Shown: one piece after another, positions 5,358 to 11,561 of the stretch
How the letters are laid out: every line of letters starts with the position of its first letter
Numbering within the stretch: the stretch's first letter is position 1
Assembly (NCBI GenBank): GCA_002361875.1
Contig: DERX01000087.1
Coordinates: 13,855-25,415 of the forward strand
Reading direction: 5' to 3'
Length of the DNA stretch: 11,561 nt
Source of the DNA: Ruminococcaceae bacterium UBA3329
GTDB taxonomy: Bacteria; Bacillota; Clostridia; Oscillospirales; Acutalibacteraceae
Translations under genes and position numbers: made by a program
The notes under the pieces: generated by a model
What the model saw: the letters and a program-made list of their open reading frames with translations, nothing else
What the model was told of the DNA's origin: nothing
Database searches by the model: none

Positions 5358-7787
5358 ATGTACAGTTTTACAGGTTTTACCGAAAAGGCAAACAATGCGC
5401 TGAACACTGCCGTGGAAGCGGCAGAGGATTTGGGTCACACCTACATCGGCAGTGAACATATCCTTTTAGGTCTTGTCAGCGATGTTTCGTCGCAGGCAGG
5501 TAAAATTTTAGCGTCGGGAAAAATAACCTATGAAAATGTTTATAAAATTATTCGTGAAAGTGTGGGCGCAGGAATTCCCACAGAGCTTGTTTCGTCAGAT
5601 TTTACCCCGAGGGCAAAATACATTGTTGAAAGCGCTTTAATGCTCTCTTCTTCAATGGGTAAATCCCTCGCGGGTACGGAGCATATACTCTTGGCGCTTT
5701 GCCGTGAGGGTACGGGCTTTGCCTGTGAAATACTTAACAGACTCGGACTGCCCGTTCAGAATATTGTAAAATCAATAGCCAAGGAAGAGAATACAAAGCA
5801 AAGAGGAAACGGCAAAAAAGATGATGAAAATTCAAATCTTGAAAAATTTTCAAGAGATCTTACACAGCTTGCAAAGGAAAATAAAATCGACCCCGTAATC
5901 GGCAGGGAAGAGGAGATAAACCGAGTTATTCAAATTCTTTCAAGAAGAACTAAAAATAACCCCTGCCTTATCGGCGAGCCGGGCGTTGGTAAAACGGCTA
6001 TTGTTGAGGGTCTTGCGCTGAAAATCGTTAACGGCGAGGTTCCCGAGCTTCTTAAAGACAAAAAAATACTCTCTCTTGACCTTACGGGTATGGTCGCAGG
6101 CACAAAGTACAGAGGCGACTTTGAAGAGAGAATAAAAAGCATAATTGAAGAGGCGAAAAATGCCGAAGATACCGTACTGTTCATTGATGAGGTTCACACG
6201 CTTGTCGGCGCAGGCAGTGCCGAGGGTGCAGTTGATGCGGCAAACATCTTAAAGCCGTCACTTGCGCGTGGCGAATTGCAGGTAATCGGCGCTACGACTA
6301 TTGACGAATACCGCAAAAATATTGAAAAAGATGCGGCTCTTGAACGCAGATTTCAGCCCGTCACCGTCGGCGAACCGTCCGAGGAAGATGCAGTAGAAAT
6401 CTTAAAGGGCATAAGAGATAAATATGAGGCTCATCACAAGGTTAAAATAACCGATGAGGCTATAAAAGCCGCCGTGTCGCTCTCTTCAAGATATATCGGC
6501 GACAGATTCTTGCCAGATAAGGCTATTGACCTTATTGACGAAGCGGCATCAAAGGTAAGGCTTAAGCAGTTTACCGCTCCGCCTGAGCTTAAAGATATGG
6601 AACGCAAGCTCAATAAAGTGTCAGCCGAAAAGCAAAATGCGGTTGAGCATCAGGATTACGAAAAGGCGGCGTCACTGCGTGATGAGGAAAAAGAGCTTAA
6701 AAGAAAATACGATGAGGAAAAAACCAAATGGTCAAATTCCGACGGCGGAAAAGCAATGTCCGTAACCGAAACGGAAATTGCAGAGATTGTTTCAGGCTGG
6801 ACGGGTATTCCCGTTACCCAAATGACCGAAAAAGAAAGCGAAAGACTCCTTAAAATGGAAGATGAGCTTCACAAGAGAATTGTGGGTCAGGACAAGGCGG
6901 TTTCGGCTGTCGCCAAGGCGATAAGGCGAGGCAGGGCAGGGCTTAAAGACCCCAAAAGACCGATTGGCTCGTTCCTTTTCTGCGGCCCTACGGGCGTTGG
7001 TAAAACTGAACTTTCAAAGGCGCTTGCGGCATCGCTTTTCGGCGATGAAAATGCAATGATACGCCTTGATATGTCTGAATTTATGGAAAAGCACACGGTG
7101 TCAAAGCTTATCGGCTCGCCTCCGGGGTATGTCGGCTTTGACGAGGGCGGTCAGCTCACGGAGAAAATTCGAAGAAAGCCTTATTCCGTTGTGCTGTTCG
7201 ACGAAATCGAAAAGGCTCATCCCGATGTTTTCAATATGCTTTTGCAGATTTTAGACGACGGCATTTTGACTGATTCAAAGGGCAGACGGGTAGATTTCAA
7301 AAACTGCGTAATAATAATGACCTCAAATGTGGGCGCAAGGCAGATAAATGAGGAAATTCACTCATTCGGCTTTTCCGACGGACAGGAAAATGAGAATACC
7401 GAAGAGAAGATCAGGGAAGCAGTGAACGCAGAGCTAAAAAATATGTTCCGCCCCGAATTTCTTAACAGAATTGACGATATAATTATTTTCCAAAGGCTCA
7501 CGAAAGAGCAAATTTCGCTTATTGCAAACGGTTTGCTCACAGACCTTAAAAAGCGCCTTTCGGCTATTGAATATGATGTCGATTTTGATGAGAGCGTAAA
7601 GGAACTTATTTTAAAAGAGGGCTATGACAAGGTTTACGGCGCAAGACCTCTAAAGCGTGCAGTAAGGGCAAAGGTTGAGGATTCACTGTCTGAAAAAATC
7701 CTTGACGGAACGCTCAAAAAAGGCGAGAAATACATCTGCTCCGCCGGTGAAAACGGAGTTCTTTCCGTGAAAGCATTGCAAGCTTAA
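5358..7787 (+). CDS. clpC: ClpC, AAA+ unfoldase of the Clp protease
   Basis: ClpC unfolds proteins, including those tagged with phospho-arginine, and threads them into ClpP. The 809 residues show the full domain order. The N-terminal double Clp repeat covers about 2-145. The first AAA+ module has Walker A GEPGVGKT (206-213), Walker B VLFIDE (273-278) and arginine fingers R330/R331. The UVR-like middle domain is near 412-450, where McsA-type adaptors bind. The second AAA+ module has Walker A GPTGVGKT (543-550), pore loop GYVG (590-593) and Walker B VVLFDE (611-616). FGF at 670-672 sits where the ClpP-binding loop is expected, so partnering with ClpP is likely. AAAGGAGA at 5342-5349 supports the ATG. 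It is the last gene of the operon, without the radA neighbour seen in Bacillus, and ends near a strong terminator at 7923-7960. Confidence 0.97.
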   Translation: MYSFTGFTEKANNALNTAVEAAEDLGHTYIGSEHILLGLVSDVSSQAGKILASGKITYENVYKIIRESVGAGIPTELVSSDFTPRAKYIVESALMLSSSMGKSLAGTEHILLALCREGTGFACEILNRLGLPVQNIVKSIAKEENTKQRGNGKKDDENSNLEKFSRDLTQLAKENKIDPVIGREEEINRVIQILSRRTKNNPCLIGEPGVGKTAIVEGLALKIVNGEVPELLKDKKILSLDLTGMVAGTKYRGDFEERIKSIIEEAKNAEDTVLFIDEVHTLVGAGSAEGAVDAANILKPSLARGELQVIGATTIDEYRKNIEKDAALERRFQPVTVGEPSEEDAVEILKGIRDKYEAHHKVKITDEAIKAAVSLSSRYIGDRFLPDKAIDLIDEAASKVRLKQFTAPPELKDMERKLNKVSAEKQNAVEHQDYEKAASLRDEEKELKRKYDEEKTKWSNSDGGKAMSVTETEIAEIVSGWTGIPVTQMTEKESERLLKMEDELHKRIVGQDKAVSAVAKAIRRGRAGLKDPKRPIGSFLFCGPTGVGKTELSKALAASLFGDENAMIRLDMSEFMEKHTVSKLIGSPPGYVGFDEGGQLTEKIRRKPYSVVLFDEIEKAHPDVFNMLLQILDDGILTDSKGRRVDFKNCVIIMTSNVGARQINEEIHSFGFSDGQENENTEEKIREAVNAELKNMFRPEFLNRIDDIIIFQRLTKEQISLIANGLLTDLKKRLSAIEYDVDFDESVKELILKEGYDKVYGARPLKRAVRAKVEDSLSEKILDGTLKKGEKYICSAGENGVLSVKALQA

Positions 7788-7818
7788 CTCGGAACAGATA
7801 AATCTGTTCCGTACAGGG
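7783..7818 (-). repeat. Half-copy of the palindromic repeat found at 2059-2094
   Basis: Read on the minus strand, these 36 bases match 2059-2094 at 29 positions. They contain the hairpin CGGAACAGA (7790-7798) with TCTGTTCCG (7803-7811). Relative to the first copy, a G-C pair in the stem has become A-T, which preserves pairing. The unit overlaps the clpC stop codon and lacks the second hairpin. The remainder of the 7819-7922 gap is AT-rich with no ORF recognised. Confidence 0.65.
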
Positions 7819-7922
7819 TGAGACGCTGCTTTGCGAAAGTAAATTTCTTTAGCAATTTTTATAAAAATGCCGATGAAAATTTTTAGTTAATTTGCTATCA
7901 CCAATTGGCTTACCGACAGAAT

Positions 7923-7960
7923 AACAGGGTGCTGTGTTTTGCAGCACCCTGTTAATTTTT
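7923..7960 (+). terminator. Rho-independent terminator of the clp operon
   Basis: A perfect 12-bp stem AACAGGGTGCTG (7923-7934) and CAGCACCCTGTT (7942-7953) has a seven-base loop and the tail AATTTTT (7954-7960). The T-run is on the plus strand, so it serves clpC. Because the symporter gene ends 21 bases away on the other strand, the same stem may also stop transcription from that side, though the minus-strand tail (ATTCTG) is poor in T. Confidence 0.9.
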
Positions 7961-7980
7961 AATAGCTTATTATATATAAC

Positions 7981-9528
7981 TTATTCTTTCATTTCAGCCT
8001 TTACAGCCTCAAATGTTTCAGTGAGCTCTTTTTCGGGAGCTTTTGTAAGAAGGCTGACAACAACAATCGCAATAAGACCGATGATAAATGCAGGAAGAAG
8101 CTCGTAGATGTTAAGAATTGTATCGGCGAACTGAACACGTACAACGAATTTCCAAATAAATACTGTTGCGCCGCCTGCAATCATACCGGCAATTGCGCCC
8201 CATTTGTTTGCCCTTTTCCAGAAAAGTGCTGCAAGAACAACAGGTCCGAACACTGCGCCGAAGCCTGCCCAAGCAAATGAAACAATGCGGAAAACAGAGC
8301 TGTCGGGGTTGCGTGCAAGGAACACTGCAATAATCGAAATAACAACAACCGATGCTCTTGCAAGAATCATTGATTTCTTCTGTGAAAGCTTAATCTTAAA
8401 GGTCTCCTGAACCAAATTCTGCGAAACGGCAGATGCGGCGGCAAGAAGCTGTGAATCGGCAGTTGACATTGTAGATGCAAGAATACCCGCAAGGATAACA
8501 CCGCCGACAAATGCAGGAACATATCCGTAACTTGAAATCACCTTTGCAATATCAACAATAATTGTTTCAGCGGCGGAGCTGCTCTCATAAGTGGGAATGA
8601 TGCCCGATTTCATAAGCGAATAGCCGATTACGCCGATAAGCACTGCAACGCCCATTGAGATTGTAACCCAAATTGACGCAACACGGCGTGAGGTTTTAAG
8701 CTTGTTTTTATCTTCAATCGCCATAAATCTGAGAAGGACATGGGGCATACCGAAGTAACCGAGACCCCATGCAAGCGTAGACGCAACAGGAAGTGCACCG
8801 TAGCTGCCCGTAGTGCCGCTTGCCACATCAAAGCCCTTAAACATATCAAGGTAGCCCGGGAGCGACTGAACATTGGCAAATACATTGCCGAAGCCTCTTA
8901 CTGCGCCTTCGCCGAAGCCGATAACAACGAAAAGAGCAATCGTCATAATAATACTTTGAATAAAGTCGGTCGTCGACGCCGCAAGGAAACCGCCCAAGGT
9001 GCAGTAAACAATAATAACAACTGCGCTGATAATCATTGCGGTTACATAATCCATTCCGAAAAGTGCAGAGAAGAGCTTTCCGCAGGCGGAAAATCCCGAC
9101 GCAGTGTAGGGAATAAAGAATATAATAATGAAAATCGCCGCAACGCATGTAAGCATTTTGGATTTGTCACCGAAACGCCTTGCAAAGAAATCGGGAATTG
9201 TGAATGCGTCAATTTTTTGGCTGTAAACACGAAGACGCTTTGCAACAATAAGCCAGTTAACATATGTACCGATTGCAAGACCGATAGCCGTCCATGACGC
9301 CTCTGCAAGTCCGCCCATTAAAGCGACAGCGGGAAGACCCATTAAAAGCCAGCCGCTCATATCGGAGGCCTCTGCACTCATCGCCGTTACAAACGGGCCG
9401 AGCCTTCTTCCGCCGAGGAAAAAGTCACCCGATGTTTTGTTTTTGCCCGCAACGGCAAAGCCGATGCTGACCATCATTACCATATAAAGCACAATGGCAA
9501 TGAGAATTACAATACTTGATGTACTCAT
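7981..9528 (-). CDS. putP: Sodium/solute symporter of the SSS family, PutP-type (proline permease-like)
   Basis: This is a membrane secondary transporter importing a solute, by family analogy L-proline, together with Na+. The 515-residue protein has many hydrophobic helices, consistent with the usual 13-segment PutP topology. The signature SDMSGWLLMGLP (from residue 55) is the segment carrying the Na+/substrate residues in E. coli PutP. STMSTADSQLL (from 352) corresponds to the helix with the Na+ ligands S340/T341 of E. coli, here S355/T356. The charged tail ends in EKELTETFEAVKAEMKE. The start at 9528 has AAGGAGAAG on the minus strand. Upstream lie a promoter and a structured leader shared with the 1734-2027 gene. 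Proline as substrate is a family-based guess; other SSS substrates are possible. Convergent with clpC. Confidence 0.9.
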   Translation of the reverse strand: MSTSSIVILIAIVLYMVMMVSIGFAVAGKNKTSGDFFLGGRRLGPFVTAMSAEASDMSGWLLMGLPAVALMGGLAEASWTAIGLAIGTYVNWLIVAKRLRVYSQKIDAFTIPDFFARRFGDKSKMLTCVAAIFIIIFFIPYTASGFSACGKLFSALFGMDYVTAMIISAVVIIVYCTLGGFLAASTTDFIQSIIMTIALFVVIGFGEGAVRGFGNVFANVQSLPGYLDMFKGFDVASGTTGSYGALPVASTLAWGLGYFGMPHVLLRFMAIEDKNKLKTSRRVASIWVTISMGVAVLIGVIGYSLMKSGIIPTYESSSAAETIIVDIAKVISSYGYVPAFVGGVILAGILASTMSTADSQLLAAASAVSQNLVQETFKIKLSQKKSMILARASVVVISIIAVFLARNPDSSVFRIVSFAWAGFGAVFGPVVLAALFWKRANKWGAIAGMIAGGATVFIWKFVVRVQFADTILNIYELLPAFIIGLIAIVVVSLLTKAPEKELTETFEAVKAEMKE

Positions 9529-9551
9529 AATTCTTCTCCTTCAAAAATACT

Positions 9552-9638
9552 GTCCATGTCCGACGGCTTGCCGTAAGGCAGAGGACGGACACGGAAATTG
9601 TTGTAAAATAAACGTTTGCGGTTATTTTATCATATTTT
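9552..9638 (-). promoter_or_regulatory. Shared promoter-leader element, copy 2 (upstream of putP)
   Basis: On the minus strand this begins with AAAATATGATAAAATAA (9638-9622), contains the extended -10 TGA-TAAAAT, and continues into a leader closely matching 1622-1709. It folds as TGTCCG (9591-9586) with CGGACA (9562-9557), with a directly stacked inner stem ACGG (9574-9571) and CCGT (9566-9563) around a CAAG loop. An 11-nt one-sided bulge contains CCTCTGCC. The element ends 23 bases before the putP ATG, just ahead of AAGGAGAAG. Confidence 0.65.
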
Positions 9639-9652
9639 TTACAAGAATGGAA
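9624..9652 (-). promoter_or_regulatory. Promoter of putP (extended -10)
   Basis: TAAAAT (9629-9624) is preceded by TGA (9632-9630), forming an extended -10. The hexamer 17 bases upstream is TTCCAT (9652-9647), a poor -35. The dependence on an extended -10 and a weak -35 leaves room for an activator; a 17-bp direct repeat begins four bases further upstream, at 9656. Confidence 0.55.
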
Positions 9653-9655
9653 TAG

Positions 9656-9672
9656 AGAATAAAGTATAGACT
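9656..9672. repeat. 17-bp direct repeat, copy A
   Basis: AGAATAAAGTATAGACT at 9656-9672 is repeated exactly at 9734-9750, 78 bases away. Its right part, AGTATAGACT, is an imperfect palindrome (8 of 10 positions). Copy A lies immediately upstream of the putP -35 hexamer. Confidence 0.75.
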
Positions 9673-9688
9673 GAATTTAATAAAAAAT

Positions 9689-9726
9689 AAGCCTTAACTT
9701 TCGTAATATATTGAAATTTAAGGCTT
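9689..9726 (-). terminator. Terminator of the aldo/keto reductase-tetR transcript
   Basis: AAGCCTTAA (9689-9697) pairs with TTAAGGCTT (9718-9726); an inner TTTC/GAAA (9699-9702 with 9713-9716) can extend the stem across one mismatch. On the minus strand it is followed by ATTTTTTATT, a good terminator tail; the plus-strand tail is shorter (TTTTTA). It lies 48 bases past the tetR stop codon and between the two 17-bp direct repeats. Confidence 0.8.
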
Positions 9727-9733
9727 TTTATGT

Positions 9734-9750
9734 AGAATAAAGTATAGACT
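9734..9750. repeat. 17-bp direct repeat, copy B
   Basis: This is an exact second copy of the sequence at 9656-9672, placed between the tetR stop codon and its terminator. The two copies bracket 61 bases that are mostly the terminator hairpin. Confidence 0.75.
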
Positions 9751-9773
9751 AAAAAATGATATAAAAATATTTT

Positions 9774-10358
9774 TTATTTTAGATACCCGTTTAGAAACAT
9801 CGGGAGCATTTTTGCGCTGTAATCCGAAAGCGAATATTCGCCGTTGCAAAGACACCAGTCGTAAAGCATTGCCCGCTCGTAAAGAGCGTAAGCCTTAACA
9901 ATGTCGTTTGCAGAATTTTTGTCCGAAATCTCGCCGTTTTTCTGCCCCGCGATAACAATTGAGCGCAAGAGTCTAAAATATGTTCTGTTGCGGTCAAGCA
10001 GGCTTTTCTCGTTTTTCGTGATTAGCTGTGAGGATAAAAGTTGAGTTAAAAGGTCAATTGAAATACTGTCGTCAATCATTCGGAAAAGCTCTTTATTAAG
10101 GAAAAGCATTTTTTCGGTGCTCGCCATATTTTCAGGCATTATTTCTTCTAATTCCTCGTATTTTTCGTCAAAAAGATAGGCAAGCGAGGAAAGCAAATCG
10201 TCCTTACCGTTGAAATAATGGTAAAACGAGCCTTTTGATGTTCCCGATTCAGCCACAATGTCGTCAATTGTTGTGCCGTTGTACCCTTGCTCGTAGAAAA
10301 GCCTCCAAGCAGCGGAAACTATTTTCTTCTTAGTATTTTGCGTATTTTTCTTTTTCAA
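9774..10358 (-). CDS. TetR/AcrR-family transcriptional regulator
   Basis: This 194-residue protein has the standard N-terminal TetR helix-turn-helix: IVSAAWRLFYEQGYNGTTID, then DIVAESGTSKGSFYHYFNGKDDLL (residues about 13-56), where FYHYF is the recognition-helix hallmark. The C-terminal ligand-binding and dimer domain is diverged, as usual, so no effector can be named. The only suitable start is a TTG at 10358, with AAGGAG on the minus strand eight bases upstream; no nearby in-frame ATG fits, and the N-terminus MKKKNTQNTKKKI is natural for the family. It begins 24 bases after the aldo/keto reductase stop, so the two are probably cotranscribed, and it likely controls that transcript. Control of the downstream putP is also possible. 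Confidence 0.9.
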   Translation of the reverse strand: MKKKNTQNTKKKIVSAAWRLFYEQGYNGTTIDDIVAESGTSKGSFYHYFNGKDDLLSSLAYLFDEKYEELEEIMPENMASTEKMLFLNKELFRMIDDSISIDLLTQLLSSQLITKNEKSLLDRNRTYFRLLRSIVIAGQKNGEISDKNSANDIVKAYALYERAMLYDWCLCNGEYSLSDYSAKMLPMFLNGYLK

Positions 10359-10382
10359 AAATACCGCTCCTTGTTATATTTT

Positions 10383-11537
10383 TCAGTCAAATTCCTTTGA
10401 TACCTCTTTAAGCAGACTGCGTATAGGCAGCTGTTGAGGGCATATTTTTTCGCATTTTCCGCAGCCAATGCAGTCCTTTGCTCTGCCGGAGTTTTGAACA
10501 TGCGCATTGTAATATTGGCGTGAGTTCCATTTAATTAAACCCTTGTCCTGTTTTTTAGCGTTAAGACAGGCAAACAGCTCGGGAATGTTAATGCTTTTAG
10601 GACAGCCTGCTATGCAATAACGGCAAGCTGTGCACTGAATAATATCGCTGTTCTTAAGAATTGCGCTTACTTTATTTACCGCCTGCATCTCTTTTTCGTT
10701 TAAGGGTTCAAAGTCAGTCATAAATGAAAGATTATCATTCATCTGCTTCATATTGCTCATACCCGAAAGCACCATAAAAATACCCTCAAACCCTGCGGCA
10801 TAGCGAATTGCGTATGATGCATAGCTTTTGTCGTAGCCGAGAGAATCAAAAATATCTTTAGCTGATTTCGGCAGATTTACAAGTGCTCCGCCCTTAACAG
10901 GCTCCATTACAATAACAGGCTTGTTGTGCTTTCGGCAAACCTCAAGGCAGTCACGGCCCTGAACGCCTGCGTCGTCGTAATCACGGTAATTAAACTGAAG
11001 CTGAACAACCTCTATGTCGGGGTTTTCATTCAGTATCATGTCAAGTACATCTGCCTTATCGTGGAAAGACAGACCCACATGGCGGATTTTACCCTCTTTT
11101 TTTAGCTCAAATACCACCTTGTACGCATTGGCGGCTTTGTATTTCGGATAATTCTCTGCACTTTGAGCGTGCATAAGGTAGAAGTCAAAATAGTCAACAC
11201 CGCATAATTTCAGCTGTTTTTCAAAGAACGGGCGAATATCCTCTTCCGTCTTGAAAAGATTTTGCGAAAGCTTGTTTGTAAGAACAAACGACTCTCTCGG
11301 GTAACGCTTTGAAAGGCAGTCACGAATACTCGTTTCGCTTTGCGTTGCAACATAGCCGTGAGCAGTGTCGAAATAATTAAAGCCGGCCGCCATAAAGGTG
11401 TCAATCATTTTGGAAAACTCTTTATAATCCACCTTTACCTTCAGCTTCATCGGAAGGCGCATACACCCGAAACCGAAATTCTTTTTTATTTCGGGAAAAT
11501 ACGGGTTACTGCCGTCTGCATTAACGAATAAACTCAT
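10383..11537 (-). CDS. Aldo/keto reductase with C-terminal double 4Fe-4S ferredoxin domain
   Basis: This 384-residue cytoplasmic oxidoreductase has an aldo/keto reductase barrel over residues 18 to about 290, with the expected tetrad D57, Y62 (FDTAHGY), K89 (LTNKL) and H123 (YLMHAQ). The nucleotide-binding end of the barrel includes VLSGMSNMKQMNDNL near 256-270. The C-terminus carries two CX2CX2CX3CP motifs, C302/C305/C308/C312 and C356/C359/C362/C366, each suited to one 4Fe-4S cluster. Such AKR-ferredoxin fusions are frequent in anaerobic Clostridia; the substrate is usually unknown, and the clusters suggest electron exchange with ferredoxin rather than NADPH alone. The start ATG at 11537 has AGGTGG on the minus strand. 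It precedes tetR by 24 bases in the same direction. Its promoter lies beyond the right edge. Confidence 0.92.
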   Translation of the reverse strand: MSLFVNADGSNPYFPEIKKNFGFGCMRLPMKLKVKVDYKEFSKMIDTFMAAGFNYFDTAHGYVATQSETSIRDCLSKRYPRESFVLTNKLSQNLFKTEEDIRPFFEKQLKLCGVDYFDFYLMHAQSAENYPKYKAANAYKVVFELKKEGKIRHVGLSFHDKADVLDMILNENPDIEVVQLQFNYRDYDDAGVQGRDCLEVCRKHNKPVIVMEPVKGGALVNLPKSAKDIFDSLGYDKSYASYAIRYAAGFEGIFMVLSGMSNMKQMNDNLSFMTDFEPLNEKEMQAVNKVSAILKNSDIIQCTACRYCIAGCPKSINIPELFACLNAKKQDKGLIKWNSRQYYNAHVQNSGRAKDCIGCGKCEKICPQQLPIRSLLKEVSKEFD

Positions 11538-11561
11538 AGAAATCCACCTGTCTTTCAGTTA

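Noticed and set aside
8740..9297. A 185-codon open frame on the plus strand
   Set aside because: It lies entirely antisense inside the putP gene, has low-complexity charged content with no recognisable domain, and no ribosome binding site that I can defend; putP is clearly the real gene.

Overview
The window looks like chromosomal DNA of a low-to-moderate GC Firmicute, most likely a gut-type member of the Clostridia (Oscillospiraceae/Ruminococcaceae-like). The grounds are the complete ctsR-mcsA-mcsB-clpC operon with GGTCAAA-type CtsR boxes, strong AGGAGG-type ribosome binding sites, extended -10 promoters, and several palindromic intergenic repeats of a kind common in gut Clostridia. The species cannot be named from the sequence alone.

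Layout. Positions 1-22 are the 5' end of a minus-strand tRNA, probably tRNA-Trp. 314-1591 (+) encodes an unusual fusion of an AraC-type DNA-binding domain with an aminoglycoside-phosphotransferase-like kinase domain. 1734-2027 (+) is a small ABM/YgiN-like putative monooxygenase with its own promoter, structured leader and terminator. 2156-2674 (-) is a small P-loop kinase-like protein. 2675-3314 is a 640-base gene-free stretch with a composite hairpin-rich repeat followed by the ctsR control region. 3333-7787 (+) is the protein-arginine-phosphorylation/ClpC proteolysis operon: repressor CtsR, zinc-finger activator McsA, arginine kinase McsB and the AAA+ unfoldase ClpC. 7981-9528 (-) is a sodium/solute symporter of the PutP type. 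9774-10358 (-) is a TetR-family regulator, and 10383-11537 (-) an aldo/keto reductase with two C-terminal 4Fe-4S clusters; these two probably form one transcript, ended by a terminator at 9689-9726.

How the parts fit. The Clp operon is a self-contained stress circuit. CtsR represses its own promoter through operators on both sides of the -10 box. In known systems McsB, activated by McsA, neutralises CtsR and marks proteins with phospho-arginine, and ClpC (with ClpP encoded elsewhere) degrades them. A terminator-like hairpin before clpC may set its level relative to mcsAB.

The least expected signal is outside the genes. An 87-88 nt unit (extended -10 promoter plus a folded leader) occurs twice, at 1622-1709 (+) and 9552-9638 (-). 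Each copy lies in sense orientation directly ahead of the ribosome binding site of an unrelated gene (the ABM protein and the symporter), and its inner stem stays pairable despite base changes. This is either an undescribed cis-regulatory RNA/promoter module or a small mobile element that carries a promoter. The other points of interest are the AraC-APH fusion, two families of hairpin repeats with compensatory changes, and a 17-bp direct repeat bracketing the tetR terminator upstream of the symporter promoter.
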